Shown here: positions 42,309 to 54,800 of the stretch, piece after piece
Layout of the letters: every line of letters starts with the position of its first letter
Position numbering within the stretch: position 1 is the stretch's first letter
Assembly: GCF_963678635.1 (NCBI RefSeq)
Contig: NC_087062.1
Location: 88,883,845-88,947,844 of the forward strand
Direction of reading: 5' to 3'
Source: Symsagittifera roscoffensis
Taxonomy: Eukaryota; Xenacoelomorpha; Acoela; Convolutidae
Length of the DNA stretch: 64,000 nt
Program-made: the position numbers and the translations under genes
The notes under the pieces: model-generated
The model's database searches: none
Seen by the model: only the letters and a program-made list of their open reading frames with translations
Told to the model about the DNA's origin: nothing

Positions 42309-44931
42309 GTCTTTCACCAGAGCGACCTTTTATCAGACCACAATGCAATAATTCAATTAAGATAAATTTAAATTAATGAATGATTCAAAAATGAAGCGGT
42401 TACAACAAACAAAACTTCGTTCAGAAACCGTGAAATTATACGGTGTCATTACATCTGTCAATCAAATTTGTTTATCGAGTCTGGTAAAAGGTCCGTTATA
42501 AATTTTCTGGTAAAAGGTCGGTCTGATAAAAGGTCGGTCCCCGTCTCTATAATAGTTTCAAATTTTTTGCTGTATTAATTGAGTCTTTTAGCACATTGGG
42601 GATTCGCGACCGCTTGCTCCGCTGCGCTTTAATTCAACACGAGTGTTATTGTGCGAGCAAATCTTTGTTTGGCCGCTAATTTAGACTGCGGTGTTTTCAA
42701 AGGAGTGCGGTCTGTATTTAGACAACCGCGTATTCATAATCGTCACTAAGCAGACAAATACCATATTAACCAATCAGATTTGAGATGAGAAAAAAAAATT
42801 TTTGAAATAAATAATTATTAATCATTTATTTCTTCCTTGTCTCGATTCTGATTGGTTAATACAATTAGTTTTCAAAAATTGCAAGTTCGGCTCTGCGAAA
42901 CATTCGAATGCAAGTAGACACTGCCTATTGAATATTCATTTAACCGTTGGTTTCAGAAACCTATTTGCGTATTATGAAACAGAATTCGTTTCCGTTAAAT
43001 GAAATTCAGGTTTGAAAAGTTTAAGTGGATCCTACTATTCATGAATTTTTCCTGAATTGCTATTCTGCCTTATTAAAACAAGCGATCAGCCTAGCTTAAT
43101 GGAACTATTTTAAACTAAAGCTGGCTCTCAGATTTTTATCTCAAAAGTGAAGATTTTCCGCAAATAACAAAATAGGCTGCAATAGTTGTTTAAGTGGCAA
43201 TGAACGTAGTGGAGACTTATTTAGTCGTATTGATTTTCTGTCTTTTTTTCAGGATGAAAAATGCCCAACCTTTTGAAATGTTTTTTTTTTCAAAAATGGT
43301 CTTCAACTTTGATCACTCAAGTTTAAACTTAATCAAATCAACTTCTAGTTACCACTGGAGCTCAGATTGCGATCTATGACAAAAAAGCAAGTAGGACAAA
43401 AAATTAATCGGTAAATTGCTCAAAATGATTCAAGAACTGAATAGCGAGAGGTGAACTTAAATTTAGGCTCGGTTAAGTAATCTTGCCTCAAATTATGACC
43501 CTTCAAAAATATGTCTGTCGTTGGCCTTGTTTTTAATTATGTCTATTTTGGTAATGTAATGGGTGCCGAATTTTAAGCCAACGGGTGTTCAGGCCGAAAA
43601 GAAAAAAGATACTCAAAACTTGCCCAACAAGTGCAGAAGAGCGACGTGATTTTCACATATGTACACGGTTAACACTGTGTTTAAACGCTGTATACTTTAG
43701 TGTTTAAATTATTTTCTCCTGTTCGGGTGATTTTCTTGTGTGCTTTGACTAACTGAGCAAGTCCTCCATTGGTTTCGTGAACGAGGTATCGAGCGACGCG
43801 AATGGCTCTAAAGTGCCGAGAAGCAGTAAAATTCTTTTATTTCGGATTTTTGGTTTGCTGCGTTTTTTGTGTCCGGCTTTTTTGAAGTCGGCCTAACTAA
43901 AAATAAATGAAAATAGCACTCAACAGGTAAAAGTACTGCACACAGACTGCATATAATTTCGTCGTTTTTCTTGTCGTAAAGCTACATTGCATCGAGAATA
44001 CGAGTGAACAATTTGAGACACGGCGTGTAGAGATGTGAACAAAATTCGAAATGCAATATAGGCTGTTGCTTATCTGGTATGAAACATGCGAATAGTTAGT
44101 TTGAACAAATACCCACATTTGAGAAAAGTTTCACGCTCACGTTATTTCTACCTTCAAATTTGTTTTAGTTAATTGTTCTACGGAAAACATAGCACTAATA
44201 TTTTACTTTCATATTTGAAAACTAGTGCTTTATTTGAAATACTAGTGCAATATTTCAATATTGCACAAGTATTTCAAAACTTGCAATAATTTTTCAGATA
44301 TTGCACTAGTGGTTTAAATGTTGCACTAGTTCTTCAAGTACGGCACGGACACATGCTGAACACGTGCGTGTTTTTTTTTAAAAAAAAACATGTATTAAAC
44401 GTTAAAATGTGCTTTTTTTAAACTCGAAACATTTTTTTATAACAATCATATATTTTTTTGAAATTCAAAAATTATAAAGGCATTTTTGAAATTCGAAAGT
44501 TAGAGTTTTTCAAAAAAACGAGTAGTTTTTTTTCAGTTTTTTCCTTGTTTCCTTACAATCAATAGTTCTTCTTGGCAATGTTTTTTAACAATTTTACAAC
44601 CTTCTGTTTGTTTTTGAAACTTTTTTTTGGAATTGTCCTTACTCTGAAAATCTATCTTTATACACTTGTTTATATTTATCTAAGCCTAAGGTCAGTGCAA
44701 GATGGCGTGATTGTGATTGCCATGTGTTTCTTGATACTGTGCTGTACTGTATTTAAGATAAAACTTAGTGACGTGTAGATAAGTGTTGGTGGTTTTTTCC
44801 TGTGTCGTTCAACTTCAATGGCGGGTGCATTGATCTATCGGTTCCTTCTAATAATAAGTTGATTTTGTTAGTCAAAGTGTCACGTGATATGATAGCAGAT
44901 AAATGTTTGTTCAAACCATTTGACCATTTTG
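42309..44931. repeat. Segmental duplication block P2
   Basis: Copy of P1 with two internal losses: about 510 bp after GCTGTATTAATTGAGTC (42586), and about 370 bp at TTTCAGGATGAAAA (43251), the latter at a shared AGGA. Retains the MITE fragment and the CACTAGTG array. No coding exon recognised. Confidence 0.9.
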
Positions 44932-45818
44932 TGTGGTTGGTACTTACCAGGGTGAATGGGAAGGAAATCCCGAATTGGCCTGCCAAAAACGCACATCGAC
45001 GGAGATAACTGCGTGGTTCGATCTGGCGTATTGCGATACTGAAGCATTGCTCGATTGAAGTTGTCAGTGTCCAGGCATCCGTTCCTATCGGTATTATCAG
45101 CTATGAGTCGTTTAATAGTTTTCACGCCAATTTCTGCACGCGAGTTGCTGTGCGGGAAAGCCACGGACGAAACGCGGTGCGAAACGCCCCAACTTTTGAG
45201 GAATGTTTGAGTTTCATGTGACATGAATTCCGTTCCTCCGTCTGACGACAACTCGTCGCTTATACCGAATGTCACAAAAAGCTGCCTCAAACAAGTAATT
45301 AATCCTTTAGAACCATCGTTGGAACGCTCTACCACAGGCCAATTACTGTATCGGTCTACCACTACAAGGTAACGTTGCCCACCGTATCGGAAGTAATCCG
45401 CGACTACACATTGAAAGGGGTACAGCGGTTGGAAGGGTGGCGTTGACGGTTGGCTCGGTTGGGATGGCGCATTTCTATTGCACGTGGCGCATCTCTCTCT
45501 CCACGCTGTAATTGCCGGAATCATTCCAGGCCAGAAGACGGAGGACTCAGCTCTTGATATCATCTGGGAAACACCTTGGTGCGCGGAACGCAAGACGGCG
45601 AGTGCTTTCTGCCGAAGCGATGGCGGTATTACCACACGATCTTTATAAAGGATAACTGCGTCGTAGGTAGAAAGATGTTCACGGTATTGAAAGAATCCTT
45701 GTATGGCAGTTGGCACCCGTTGTCGCGATTTCGCGAAACCCGCTTCAATATGTTGTAGAAGGAGTTGACACGATGAGTCGCTAGCTGTGCTAAGACGCAC
45801 AGATTCCCAGGTAATCTT
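44926..45818 (-). mobile_element. Gypsy fragment G3 (integrase region) captured at P/Q
   Basis: About 895 bp matching G1 30485-31379, with HHCC and core integrase coding (stop-free at the SDGGTEF codons). The left edge is fused to P2 at ATTTTG and the right edge to Q1 at TTA. The intact P3/Q2 junction shows about 200 bp of host DNA (61326-61526) was lost. No LTR, no target duplication, so it is not a retrotransposition product. Confidence 0.88.
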
Positions 45819-46331
45819 ATTTTATTCAGAATCAAGAACCTGTGACTGATTATGTCTTTGTCGTACCACCTGAAGAAAGAGCGTATCTGAAGGGGATTGG
45901 TTAAAACAAGCAACTGATGGGGACTATCTCTGACGGTAGTCTTGTCTTGAGCTCGTGACGAGATACCAGCAGATTGATAATACAACCACTTTTATCGGAG
46001 TACTTTATATCTGATTCTGCTGAAAACCAACGCACACACACGCGCGTGTGCTCAGTCAACATAAGCTCGAGTGTTCTGTAGGTCACTACAAATTCTACCA
46101 ACTCGATACGATACTGAGAGTCTATTCAAAATACCATTTGAATCCCAGGAAATAGAATCTAGAAGCGCACAAGTGTTCTCACTTGTCTGTTCGCGGAAAT
46201 CCAACTGTGAAAGTGTCCTGTTCTCGTCTGCGTGCACGCCTTGTGAAATTTTCTGTGCTATTTTGTTATTCTTCTTTGAACAATTAACACTGTTGATTTG
46301 TGGACCAGACTTATAGTGTGTTGTATTGAAT
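45816..46331. promoter_or_regulatory. Upstream region of PTB gene in Q1
   Basis: About 515 bases before the ATG at 46332, near-identical to 61527-62038 in Q2. Contains ACTTTATATC (46000), a short CA/CG-repeat (ACACACACGCGCGTGTG, about 46033) and several inverted motifs. Likely promoter plus 5' UTR by position; the start site cannot be fixed by eye. In Q1 the DNA left of it has been replaced by gypsy sequence. Confidence 0.4.
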
Positions 46332-46740
46332 ATGAACGTATTCAAAGCTGTCCGCAAACGTCTCTCCCTTTCCATGTCAGGCGGCGCCGGTGCAACGTCT
46401 GGCAATGCCCAAGAGGCCCATTTGGTGTCTAAGTCAATGGAGGACTTGCGTCTGGCGTCATATGAGGAAAACGACGGCAATGACATGGTGTTCTACTGCA
46501 AACTCCTCGGATCCGAGTATGTCCAGGACAAAAACGGAAGTGAGTTGGCCCGGTGATCCAGAGTTACACTGGCAAGGAGGGTGCGGGGTTGGGCACTGGG
46601 TTGGCGATAAATGACGAGTCTGGCGGAGCTGCGGCATCTGCGGCAAACTCGAAGAGGGTTCTTGGCAAGAACAAAACGATGATCAGAGTCAATTCAGATG
46701 GCCTGGAGTTGTCTACTGACGGATCAACAGAAAAGAATAG
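46332..46740 (+). pseudogene. PTB-adaptor gene, first coding exon, Q1 copy (13-bp deletion)
   Basis: Begins MNVFKAVRKRLSLSMSGGAG; the PTB domain opens with MVFYCKLLGSEYVQ (strand 1, LGS signature), then helix, then MIRVNSDGLEL. Relative to Q2 it lacks 13 bases at 46553/46554 (Q2 62261-62273), so the frame stops at TGA 46554. The exon ends AATAG|GCAAGT, a GC-type donor. PTB proteins of the ARH/GULP/Numb type bind NPxY tails and link cargo to clathrin. This copy cannot make the full protein unless the lesion is bypassed. Confidence 0.7.
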
Positions 46741-48982
46741 GCAAGTTTTTTATTGTGATCGAATTGAAACTTGGAAATCATTTAAATACCATGAGTATCC
46801 GATCGCTGTTCCAAGTAGACCATCTTTCGTGTTTTTTCGCTATTGGTAGATGATAGAAATGCAGATTATAAACAGCTTCTAACAGTTGATTTACGACGAT
46901 AAACAGCTTTCGAAGCATTAAAATCGTATCGTATGCTTAGGGTTTACACTACGTAACACGTAACACTTGGCAGTTTAACGCGGGTCTAGGACAACAAGCC
47001 GACGGGACTTCAAGCCGAAGGGACTTCAAGCCGAAATTAAAACTTTACAAGCACCCCAAAACGCTATTTTATCATCTGAAAAATGTTGCTTTTCTAAAAT
47101 TTTGGCAAGTTTAGTCCATAATAAGCGTTATTCATGACAATGCACCACTTGTGATTCGCATCCGTTAATAACATCAGCCGGTTTTTGAAATGCATAAATT
47201 ATAAACATGAAAAATGCCTTCAACCATGTTTTACTTTTCAACTTTCCGGAACATCATTTGGAGGCTTAAATTATATCCAAACGCCAATAACTAGTAAAGA
47301 AAGATCATGAAATTCAAAAATTCTTCAAAAAAGTTTTCAAATTGTTTATATTTTACGACTTTATAAGGAATTATTCGGCTTGAAGTCCCTAATTTTACAA
47401 TTCGGCTTGAAGTCCCGTCGGCTTGATGTCCGGCACCCGTTTAACGCAACATTTTAACTTCAATGTGCTGAGTTGAGTGAACTTTTTTTGCCAATCATTT
47501 CGACTAATTGATGATAGACAGTTCAACGCGCTTCAAAACAACCCGCTAAATCTTCAATATTTTAAAGAGTAATGAACGTAGTGACTACTTTTATATACGT
47601 CTTGCTGATTTTTTTGCTTTTTTTTCAGGAAAAAGCAAATAAATATGTTTACGCTCAGTTTTGATTTTTCGCGTTTTGAGTTGTTATTTCTTTTCAAGTT
47701 CGGTTCATTTCCATTGTCAAAAGGAAAGCAAACTCTACTATCGAACAGCAGAAGTTAAAGGTCACGAAAAACGTGATCGACTTCAAAATTGGAAATTAAT
47801 TATCAGGTTTCGTAGTGAAATAAAAATTTTGCCTACTGATCCAGTTTTCTCAAATAGGGTTAGCTTTAACAAAAAAGTGTCCATCACAAATAGTTCTACA
47901 AACTCAAAGAGTTTTGAGGCCATCTGTTTTTTTTTTCTTCAAAATTAAAAGTTGAAGGTTTTTGAAAAAATAAGTCAGCTTTTTTTTTCAGTTTTCTTGC
48001 GTTCATTACTCTTTTCCAGCCGTCAATTGGCTTTATTATATATTTCAATAAATCGGGAATATGAATAACACTTGATAATCTAAAGCTCAAATATAAGAAA
48101 GAGAAAGAAATAAAAACGGATCAAACTCTATACAAAAAAGAATTCGCTGATCATTGCACATTTATTCATAAAAATCAGGAATCACTAGAACCAACATAAG
48201 CTGTTCAGCTCTTCGCGGAGAATTACTGTTGTGCCCCTGCTTTAAAACTGCATGAATTCTTTTTGGCTATTTTTCTGGACTGGATAATGTTGCCTCACCC
48301 TCAAGCAACGAGCTCGGATCATGGTGGCCCCCATATTTGCGATTGAGAGGCGGAGAAGTAACCAATTCACCGCTCACCGTTTTAGGAAAAATTTTAAGCT
48401 TGATTGGTAAAAAATGGATAATTTAAAATAGCAATAATAAAATACGAGTAGCAACTGAAAGGTCTTCAATTCGATTGAATATTCGATCCCATTGGCGCTT
48501 TCTTAGAATTAATTGAAATACAGTGATAAAGTTCAAGCTTTGAACCGACAATCTTTGAAAAATTGTTTAAAATTTTTTCAAAGGGCTTTCGGTGCCTATA
48601 AAATATACATATTTTAATGTTCAAAAAACGAAATTTTCAGTTCGTTTCTTAAACAATTTGCCTTCTTTTTCCGTGGAAATGTTTGGCAGAATAGGGTCTT
48701 TGTGTTTTATGATGGCTTGGAAAATCACTTGCGTTGAGCTATAAAAAAAAAAAATTTGGTTGTTTTTCATTAAGTTTCCAGGTTATGAGCAAATATTAAA
48801 ATTGTAATTAAACTGCCAGTTTTTTAAAGCTTGATATTGTTGTTGTGGCCTTGTCTTCAACATCAGAAAGCAGGTTTTTTTTTAAAACTTGATCACTGCA
48901 TTTATCGAGGCTTAATTTTTGTGTCTAAATAGCGGTAGTTTGTTGAGGTTTAAACTGTGCCACGTGAGTTTTGTGAGTGCAG
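46741..48982. other. Intron region of the PTB gene, Q1
   Basis: 2.2 kb between two recognisable exons. It contains the 458-bp MITE, an older repeat shared with P (AATGAACGTAGTG...TTTTTTTCAGGAAAAA near 47571) and AT-rich DNA. The middle of the PTB domain (roughly 20 residues between strands) is missing from the two exons, so a small exon must lie here; I could not locate it. Confidence 0.5.
46982..47439. mobile_element. hAT-like MITE, absent from Q2
   Basis: 458 bp with inverted repeats: GGACAACAAGCCGACGGGAC at the left; the complement of the right end reads GGACATCAAGCCGACGGGAC, plus repeated internal ACTTCAAGCCGAA motifs. Flanked by the 8-bp duplication TTTAACGC (46974-46981 and 47440-47447). 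Q2 has the single empty site (about 62692). The 8-bp target duplication fits a hAT-type element. Confidence 0.85.
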
Positions 48983-49947
48983 CCTTCACCTACTCTCACT
49001 GTGCTGCCATCATCTGCCAAAGTGTCTCCTCCCCCACCAAGTGGAGAGCCTATCTGTTGCTCTTCTCCAAGCCCAAATACGCCAAACGATTCGCAGTCTT
49101 CATGGCCAGACAATTCGACGTCGGCTACGAGAAGTGGCAGAGCGAACAAGCAGCGGGAACCTTGGATTTGGCAGTGGAACAGGAAGCACTCAAGCTCAAA
49201 TCACGTCTGAAGCAAGGGTTGACAAACAAGACGTTTGTTCTGGATGACGAGGACGATCTTGTCATTACGCCCAAGACCTCGACAAGTACACCGGGTGTCC
49301 AACATGCAAAAACATTCTCGGATACAGGAAACGAGGCGGGAGACAAAACCGAACATTCATCGGAACACAACTGTCCCACGACGAACAACTCAGGTCAGAT
49401 TTCCCACGTGACATCATCTTCATCCTCGGTCAACGAGGTTTTCGCTGAAACTCATAATGAAGACCGAGCAATTGCAGATCAGCCTCGTGATTCTCGTGAT
49501 CAGTCCCAAATGTCGCGGAGAATAGTAGGAACCCGTCCGCAATCTGTAAAAACCCCGACTGGATTCCCATCTCAAAGCGTCCCTCAACATCTTCTAGATT
49601 CGCGAGAAGGTTACAATGAGTTTGCCAATGCCGAGCGAGAACTATGTTCCCTGATGAAGGGAAGTCACGTGCAGAAAGACCACTCCTCGTCTCCCATTTT
49701 GGACGACCCTTTTGCCTCGAGAACCGCAGCGTCATGGGCTCCTCATCAAGACCCATTTATGTCCTTTTTCGAAATGCGTAATTCAAACATGGACCCATCC
49801 GATACCTCTTTCTCTTCGACTTCTTTGTTCTCAACTCAGATGTCAAATGGAGGCGTGTCAGGATTCACCCCCTTTGAAAACATTGAAGAACACAAAGTTG
49901 GCGAGCAAGAAGAAAATCAAAACCAAAACTTCTTACTCGAATTGTGA
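48983..49947 (+). CDS. PTB-adaptor gene, 3' coding exon, Q1
   Basis: Likely acceptor GTGAGTGCAG|CC at 48983; the open frame extends upstream to 48919, so an earlier acceptor is possible. It starts with the last PTB strands and C-terminal helix (AKRFAVFMARQFDVGYEKWQ), as in GULP/ARH. A long Ser/Thr/Gln/Asp-rich tail follows with two DPF motifs (DDPFAS, QDPFMS), which in Dab2/ARH/Numb-type adaptors bind the AP-2 ear. Stop TGA at 49945. The tail suggests a clathrin adaptor acting at the plasma membrane. The Q2 counterpart lies beyond the window. Confidence 0.65.
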
Positions 49948-50765
49948 TTTCAAGTCGAGTAATTCTTACTCGAATTGCAAACGAGCGAGTCGCAAAATGT
50001 CCTCGTCATCTAGTTGCTGACAAACCCGTCCACCTCTTATTTATTCCTCGGACTTATGTGACATTATATCCAATTTGGCTTTCATTTTCCGTTTAATTTT
50101 CAAATGCCTATTTTTCTGATTCCTCATTGATGCAATTCTGAATAATTAATTCAAATTCGTTTTCGTACTTTCTCTTTGAACCTAAAGCTGAACTCGTCCT
50201 GTTGGCTGTGGTGTAGAATGGACCTTTTTGAATCTACAATTAAAATCATTTAATTATTTGCACTGAAAGTAGCACAAAAAGTTCAGACATCATTGATAAA
50301 ATCTATCCAAAGAAAATTATTTTTCTCCAAATTTGCGTCGTTTTTTGGCGTAGTGTGACAAGACGAACGAAAACTTGAAAGTTATCAAGTTTGGCATAAT
50401 AGACCACAGTTGTTTTGAATAAATAAAGGAATAACAAATCAATGAAGAAAAAAATCAAATTTTAGCAGAGGTTTTTTATGATTTGTCAAACAAAAAAGCG
50501 CCCAAAATTGAAGCTTCAAAAACTAGCCTTTGCGGAAAAAAATTAAGTTTGGAGTAAAATGAGTAAGAATGAAACTAAAAGCAAAGATTTCTAAATGGTT
50601 TTTGTCGACACTAAATTTTTTGTCGTTCTAATTACGACTGAAAGAGTTTTAATGTGATATACTACTCGACTTATTTTAATGATTGTTTTTGTCCCTAATT
50701 TGAGTGAAAAAAACTTAAGAAAAATTACAAAACACACCCCAAGACAAAATTCCTCACTTTCAGTA
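49948..50765. other. 3' UTR and downstream of PTB gene
   Basis: After the stop, an imperfect repeat (ATTCTTACTCGAATTG, around 49960) echoes the last codons. AATAAA at 50418-50423 is the best polyadenylation signal. No further gene; R2 begins at 50766. Confidence 0.5.
50418..50423 (+). terminator. Candidate poly(A) signal of PTB gene
   Basis: AATAAA within TTGAATAAATAAAGG, about 470 bases after the stop codon. Confidence 0.4.
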
Positions 50766-50854
50766 GTTTCTCAAGCAGTCTATTCTGCACTTTTGCTTGA
50801 AATGAACATTTTATACGAAATCAATTTTCAAGATTAATACGTGGCTGGGGGGAG

Positions 50855-51215
50855 AGGATCTACTTAACAATCTAATACCCCCCCCCCTCCATTGTATCTA
50901 CTAAAGAATCTCTTGAAAGGGGGTGGGGAGAGATTGTTAAGTAGATCCGGGGGAGATTCTACGGTAGGACACTTAAGGGTGAGATTGTACGACCTACTTA
51001 ACAATCTCATCCCCCTCCCCCCCCCCCCCCCCCTACGGTACCTACTTAAGAATCTCCACCCCTATAAATAAATACAGTTAATTAGCACTGAGCTTTCTAT
51101 TATAAATTCTATTTTTGCTGCATTCTGATTGGTCGAAAAATCGCACACTTTCATCTACTGAACAATCTCCCCCCCTTTCTTGAAAGGGGTGGAGATTGTT
51201 AAGTAGATCCTAAAA
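50855..51215. mobile_element. Nested foldback repeat (counterpart of 4150-4385)
   Basis: Contains the GGATCTACTTAACAATCT and complementary GATTGTTAAGTAGATCC arms more than once, with additional poly-C, about 130 bp longer than in R1. Suggests internal expansion or a nested insertion. Confidence 0.55.
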
Positions 51216-51751
51216 AAATCCGTCAAAAACTGCTGTTAATAAATTGGAAACAAACTAACATCCTCCCCCATAAAGCGGTTTAAGGAGAGTATGTGTTAAG
51301 TTGGTCCAAAAGTAGAAAAATGCCAAAGAAAATTAACGAGCACAAACATAGCATCGTTTTTTCGTGAACCTAATCTTTTAACACCATTGAACCCAACCGA
51401 CTTATGGCTTCTGCGGTTTTTATAGCATTCCACAGACATACTTACATGTACGCAAGCAGCTCTGAAAGTGGAATTTTCTTTTCGACCAAATTTATTCTCT
51501 TTTTATACAATCACACACTCGTGTTGGTTTAGGTTGAGTCGCATATTAAATTAGAACATGAACATAGAAAATAGTTGTTAGTTGCTATCTGATTACGTGA
51601 AATCCGCGCACGAGCGGCCGGCATTTCCGTTTTGCATTCTTCCCTACCACGTGACTTTTTGGTCCAGACATATCACGTGCGACTAGACAATATCCTTTTT
51701 CTTTACAATTAGTTGGTGATTTTGCGCAATTGTTACTCTTAACATACTTAC

Positions 51752-51843
51752 CTTCAGCAATGGCGGCTCTTTGTGGAATATTCTGATTTGCGTCAATGAG
51801 ATTCAGATTCCATAAAAGAACAGCATTTGTTTTTGTTCACATG
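51752..51843 (-). CDS. Candidate ankyrin-repeat exon, R2 copy
   Basis: Counterpart of 4915-5006. The donor AAG|GTAAGTATG and AG acceptor are retained; the core Leu codon is now Gln (CAA). Otherwise identical reading. Confidence 0.35.
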
Positions 51844-54800
51844 CTTTCAATATTTTCATTCACTCCCTTTGTGAAATACGGTATTTTGTTTGAGCGCACA
51901 GCCGACTAATTAAAATAGCAGATCTAATACATTTATTTAAATTGCTCTATCATAGCAATAATTCTTAAGTTATACCTGGTTAAATTGGTTGATTTTCTCA
52001 AGAACGTTTTTCAAACGTTTTTTAAACGATAGATACAAAAGAAAATACAGCAAAACTATAGTACAAAACCAGTCTGCTATCAGATTGTTCTACTGATCAT
52101 ATACGACAATTGCTTTTGGCGAGACTTTAAGACGCTACACGCAAGTTCTGCAATTCTATTTCAGAGAAATATAATTGGCTTAAATTCGAACAATTTAATT
52201 TTCATGTTATTACTTTCATTGTCGTCTTAATGACATGTCTACTTAATGCTTTGTCGTCTTATTTACCTAGCATCATTTTTATATGTTATAATCTTCCCAC
52301 GCACATTGAACTTCACTTTCATTCATACTTTTTAGTCGGCGCGCCGAGAAACTTCAGTTCGTTTCGTACCTTTTAAATATAGTAATAATATTGACCAAAT
52401 AGTACCAACGTCAGCACAGCCAGTGTGAGTTCATAGTGCTCTTCATAATATTACAACTAGAAATGAGCTTGATTAGCCGGATGAGTTTTGTGCCGATATT
52501 AAAAGGAGGATATGGAAATTTATTATGATTCTTATCTTTAACAATTTCAAATGAGTTCTTGAAAAGCTTGGTGTATTATAACTTTCTGCTAATTGCACGG
52601 CAGAGAACGCTTGCATTGTTACTGTTACCTTGTTATATGCTCCCATATAAGGCATTTGCAAAGGAGAAAGAGCGCTAAAAAATACGTTAATACAAATATA
52701 CTTTTACACGATACTTTATTTTATTTTTCAATCAATAAAAAAACTTGCTCGCTCGTAAAGCAACGGATTGTTCCAATTTTTTTACGCTGTATTACGTAAC
52801 ATACATACGTACGCGTTTTCATTTTAAATTGAGTCGTATTTTTATTATTGTAGTTTTTTCATTCCACGAGAAAACACCAGACTGATTGTTGATGATCAAA
52901 TTGACCTGTAGTAACTCGTTCGATTCAGTGCTTCGGCGTTGTCTTGTGGTTTGTCTTGTATCTTTTAAAAACGCTTATTTCCATTCATATAGTCTTTCAT
53001 CTTTTTTTAAATTCAAGCTTACACTTTACACTGTTTAAATATTCCGCTTTGTAACAGAATGAAAATCTATTTAGAGCGTGGGAAAAGAAAATTGAACATT
53101 TATTTTCTGTTACATTCGCTGTTCTCCCTGCTTTTCTTATCATCATCAGCTCATGGATAAAAAACTAAAACATGATTGGCGACTGCTTTATTAATTCGAA
53201 ATTCTATACTTCTAGTTCGTGTTCGTAAACTTTCACTTTAGAACCTTTGTTTATTTTTAAATTACGGGCCGAAGTCAAGTATTTATGTACTTTTGCGTTT
53301 CCTTTGTGTACCCCAGTTTTAGTTCATTTTTGCTTTTATATTACGAGACCTTTGATCGTTCTGCTGATTTTAAGCATCATTTTTCTAAAGATGAAATCGA
53401 TATAAAATGAAGCTGCTGAATTTGCACCAAATTATACAAAACGCGTTTGTTTGCAAATCTGTAAATTTGGGCGTTAGTTCTAGTACGTTTTTTCTCCGCA
53501 ACTATATCCCTCGCGGGTAGCTAACCTAGTTACGAATAACCCCCCCCCCCCCCCCCCCCCCAATACAGACATAAGGAATAAGGCTCTTTTCCAGTTGCCC
53601 CCTTTCAAATTCAATTTTCAAAAACTTACTTAACGTTGTCGTAATGCAATGAAAGTTCGCGTGGTGAGCAAATCGACAACTGTGAACAGATTTGTTCTTC
53701 TTATTTTACAGCGTAACATCACTCGGTATTTTGAAAGAGGGGGGGGGGGGGAGCATATCAGAATTTTATACCTAGTTACGGATACAGTTAAAGAGATCCG
53801 TTTTTTCAACTCTCTTTAACTATCCCCCTCCCCTCCCCAATGCTACCTAGCATGCCCCAAAGATTTCTGCTGCTGTATAGAGCAAATTCTACTGCTTCAT
53901 AGAAAAAAATCGCTTTTTTCTGATTTTTCTGATCTAAGGAAATTCTGATTATTCATGGGTTTATTACAAAAGAATTAGTGTTTTATCGCTTTTCGAAATA
54001 GTAGATTAGTAGAGTCGCGGAGAGATATTTTTTTGTGTTTCTGAGAAATAGAGCGCGCCAAAAAATGCGCGCGCCAAAAAAGTGCGCGCGCCAAAAAAAT
54101 GCAATTTTTGGTCAAAATTTGCCACGAAGTGCACATAAACGGCATTTCTGACCTGTTTTTTTTTTCAAAAAAAGGGTCAGTTAACAAAATTTAGGAAGTT
54201 TTTTGAAAATACAAGCCCCCCCCCCCCCCCGCCTCGAGAAAATCCTAGATCCACCTCTGCCTTAAATTCCCTTCCCCACGAAAATCCTAGATCCGACCAA
54301 TCTTTCATACTTGTTTTTAGGGACCCAACTATCATTCTTGTACCGACAATGCCCACTTATCAGTTGTGTTTCGGACCATGGAAACTTCGTGATTACAAAT
54401 ACTGGATTAAAAAATTTTGGAAAATGAGATTTTTTGCTGGAGTTGAATGTCCCCTGATTATTTAAGTCATTCTCCTCTTTTATTTGAGAGATCCATTTAT
54501 GTATCCTTTACACTTTGCACTTTAACTCCCAGTTCATTGACTGTTACGTAGTCTCATTTTATATAGATATATAGACATTTATTTTAAAAATGCGCAACAG
54601 CTTTCGACCGTCCAATTTTAATTTCAGTCGCACAAATTGTGCCTTATTTGTCCAAAGGAGATGACGTGAAATTCCATCTTCTCTTTTTCTCAAATTAAAT
54701 AGTGCCAATAGATAAAGCCTATGATTAAACGCTGTTCTTAAATTTTTATTTCAGAGACTGTCAAATTGTCAATCAAGATACATGTAAATGAAAATTCCTT

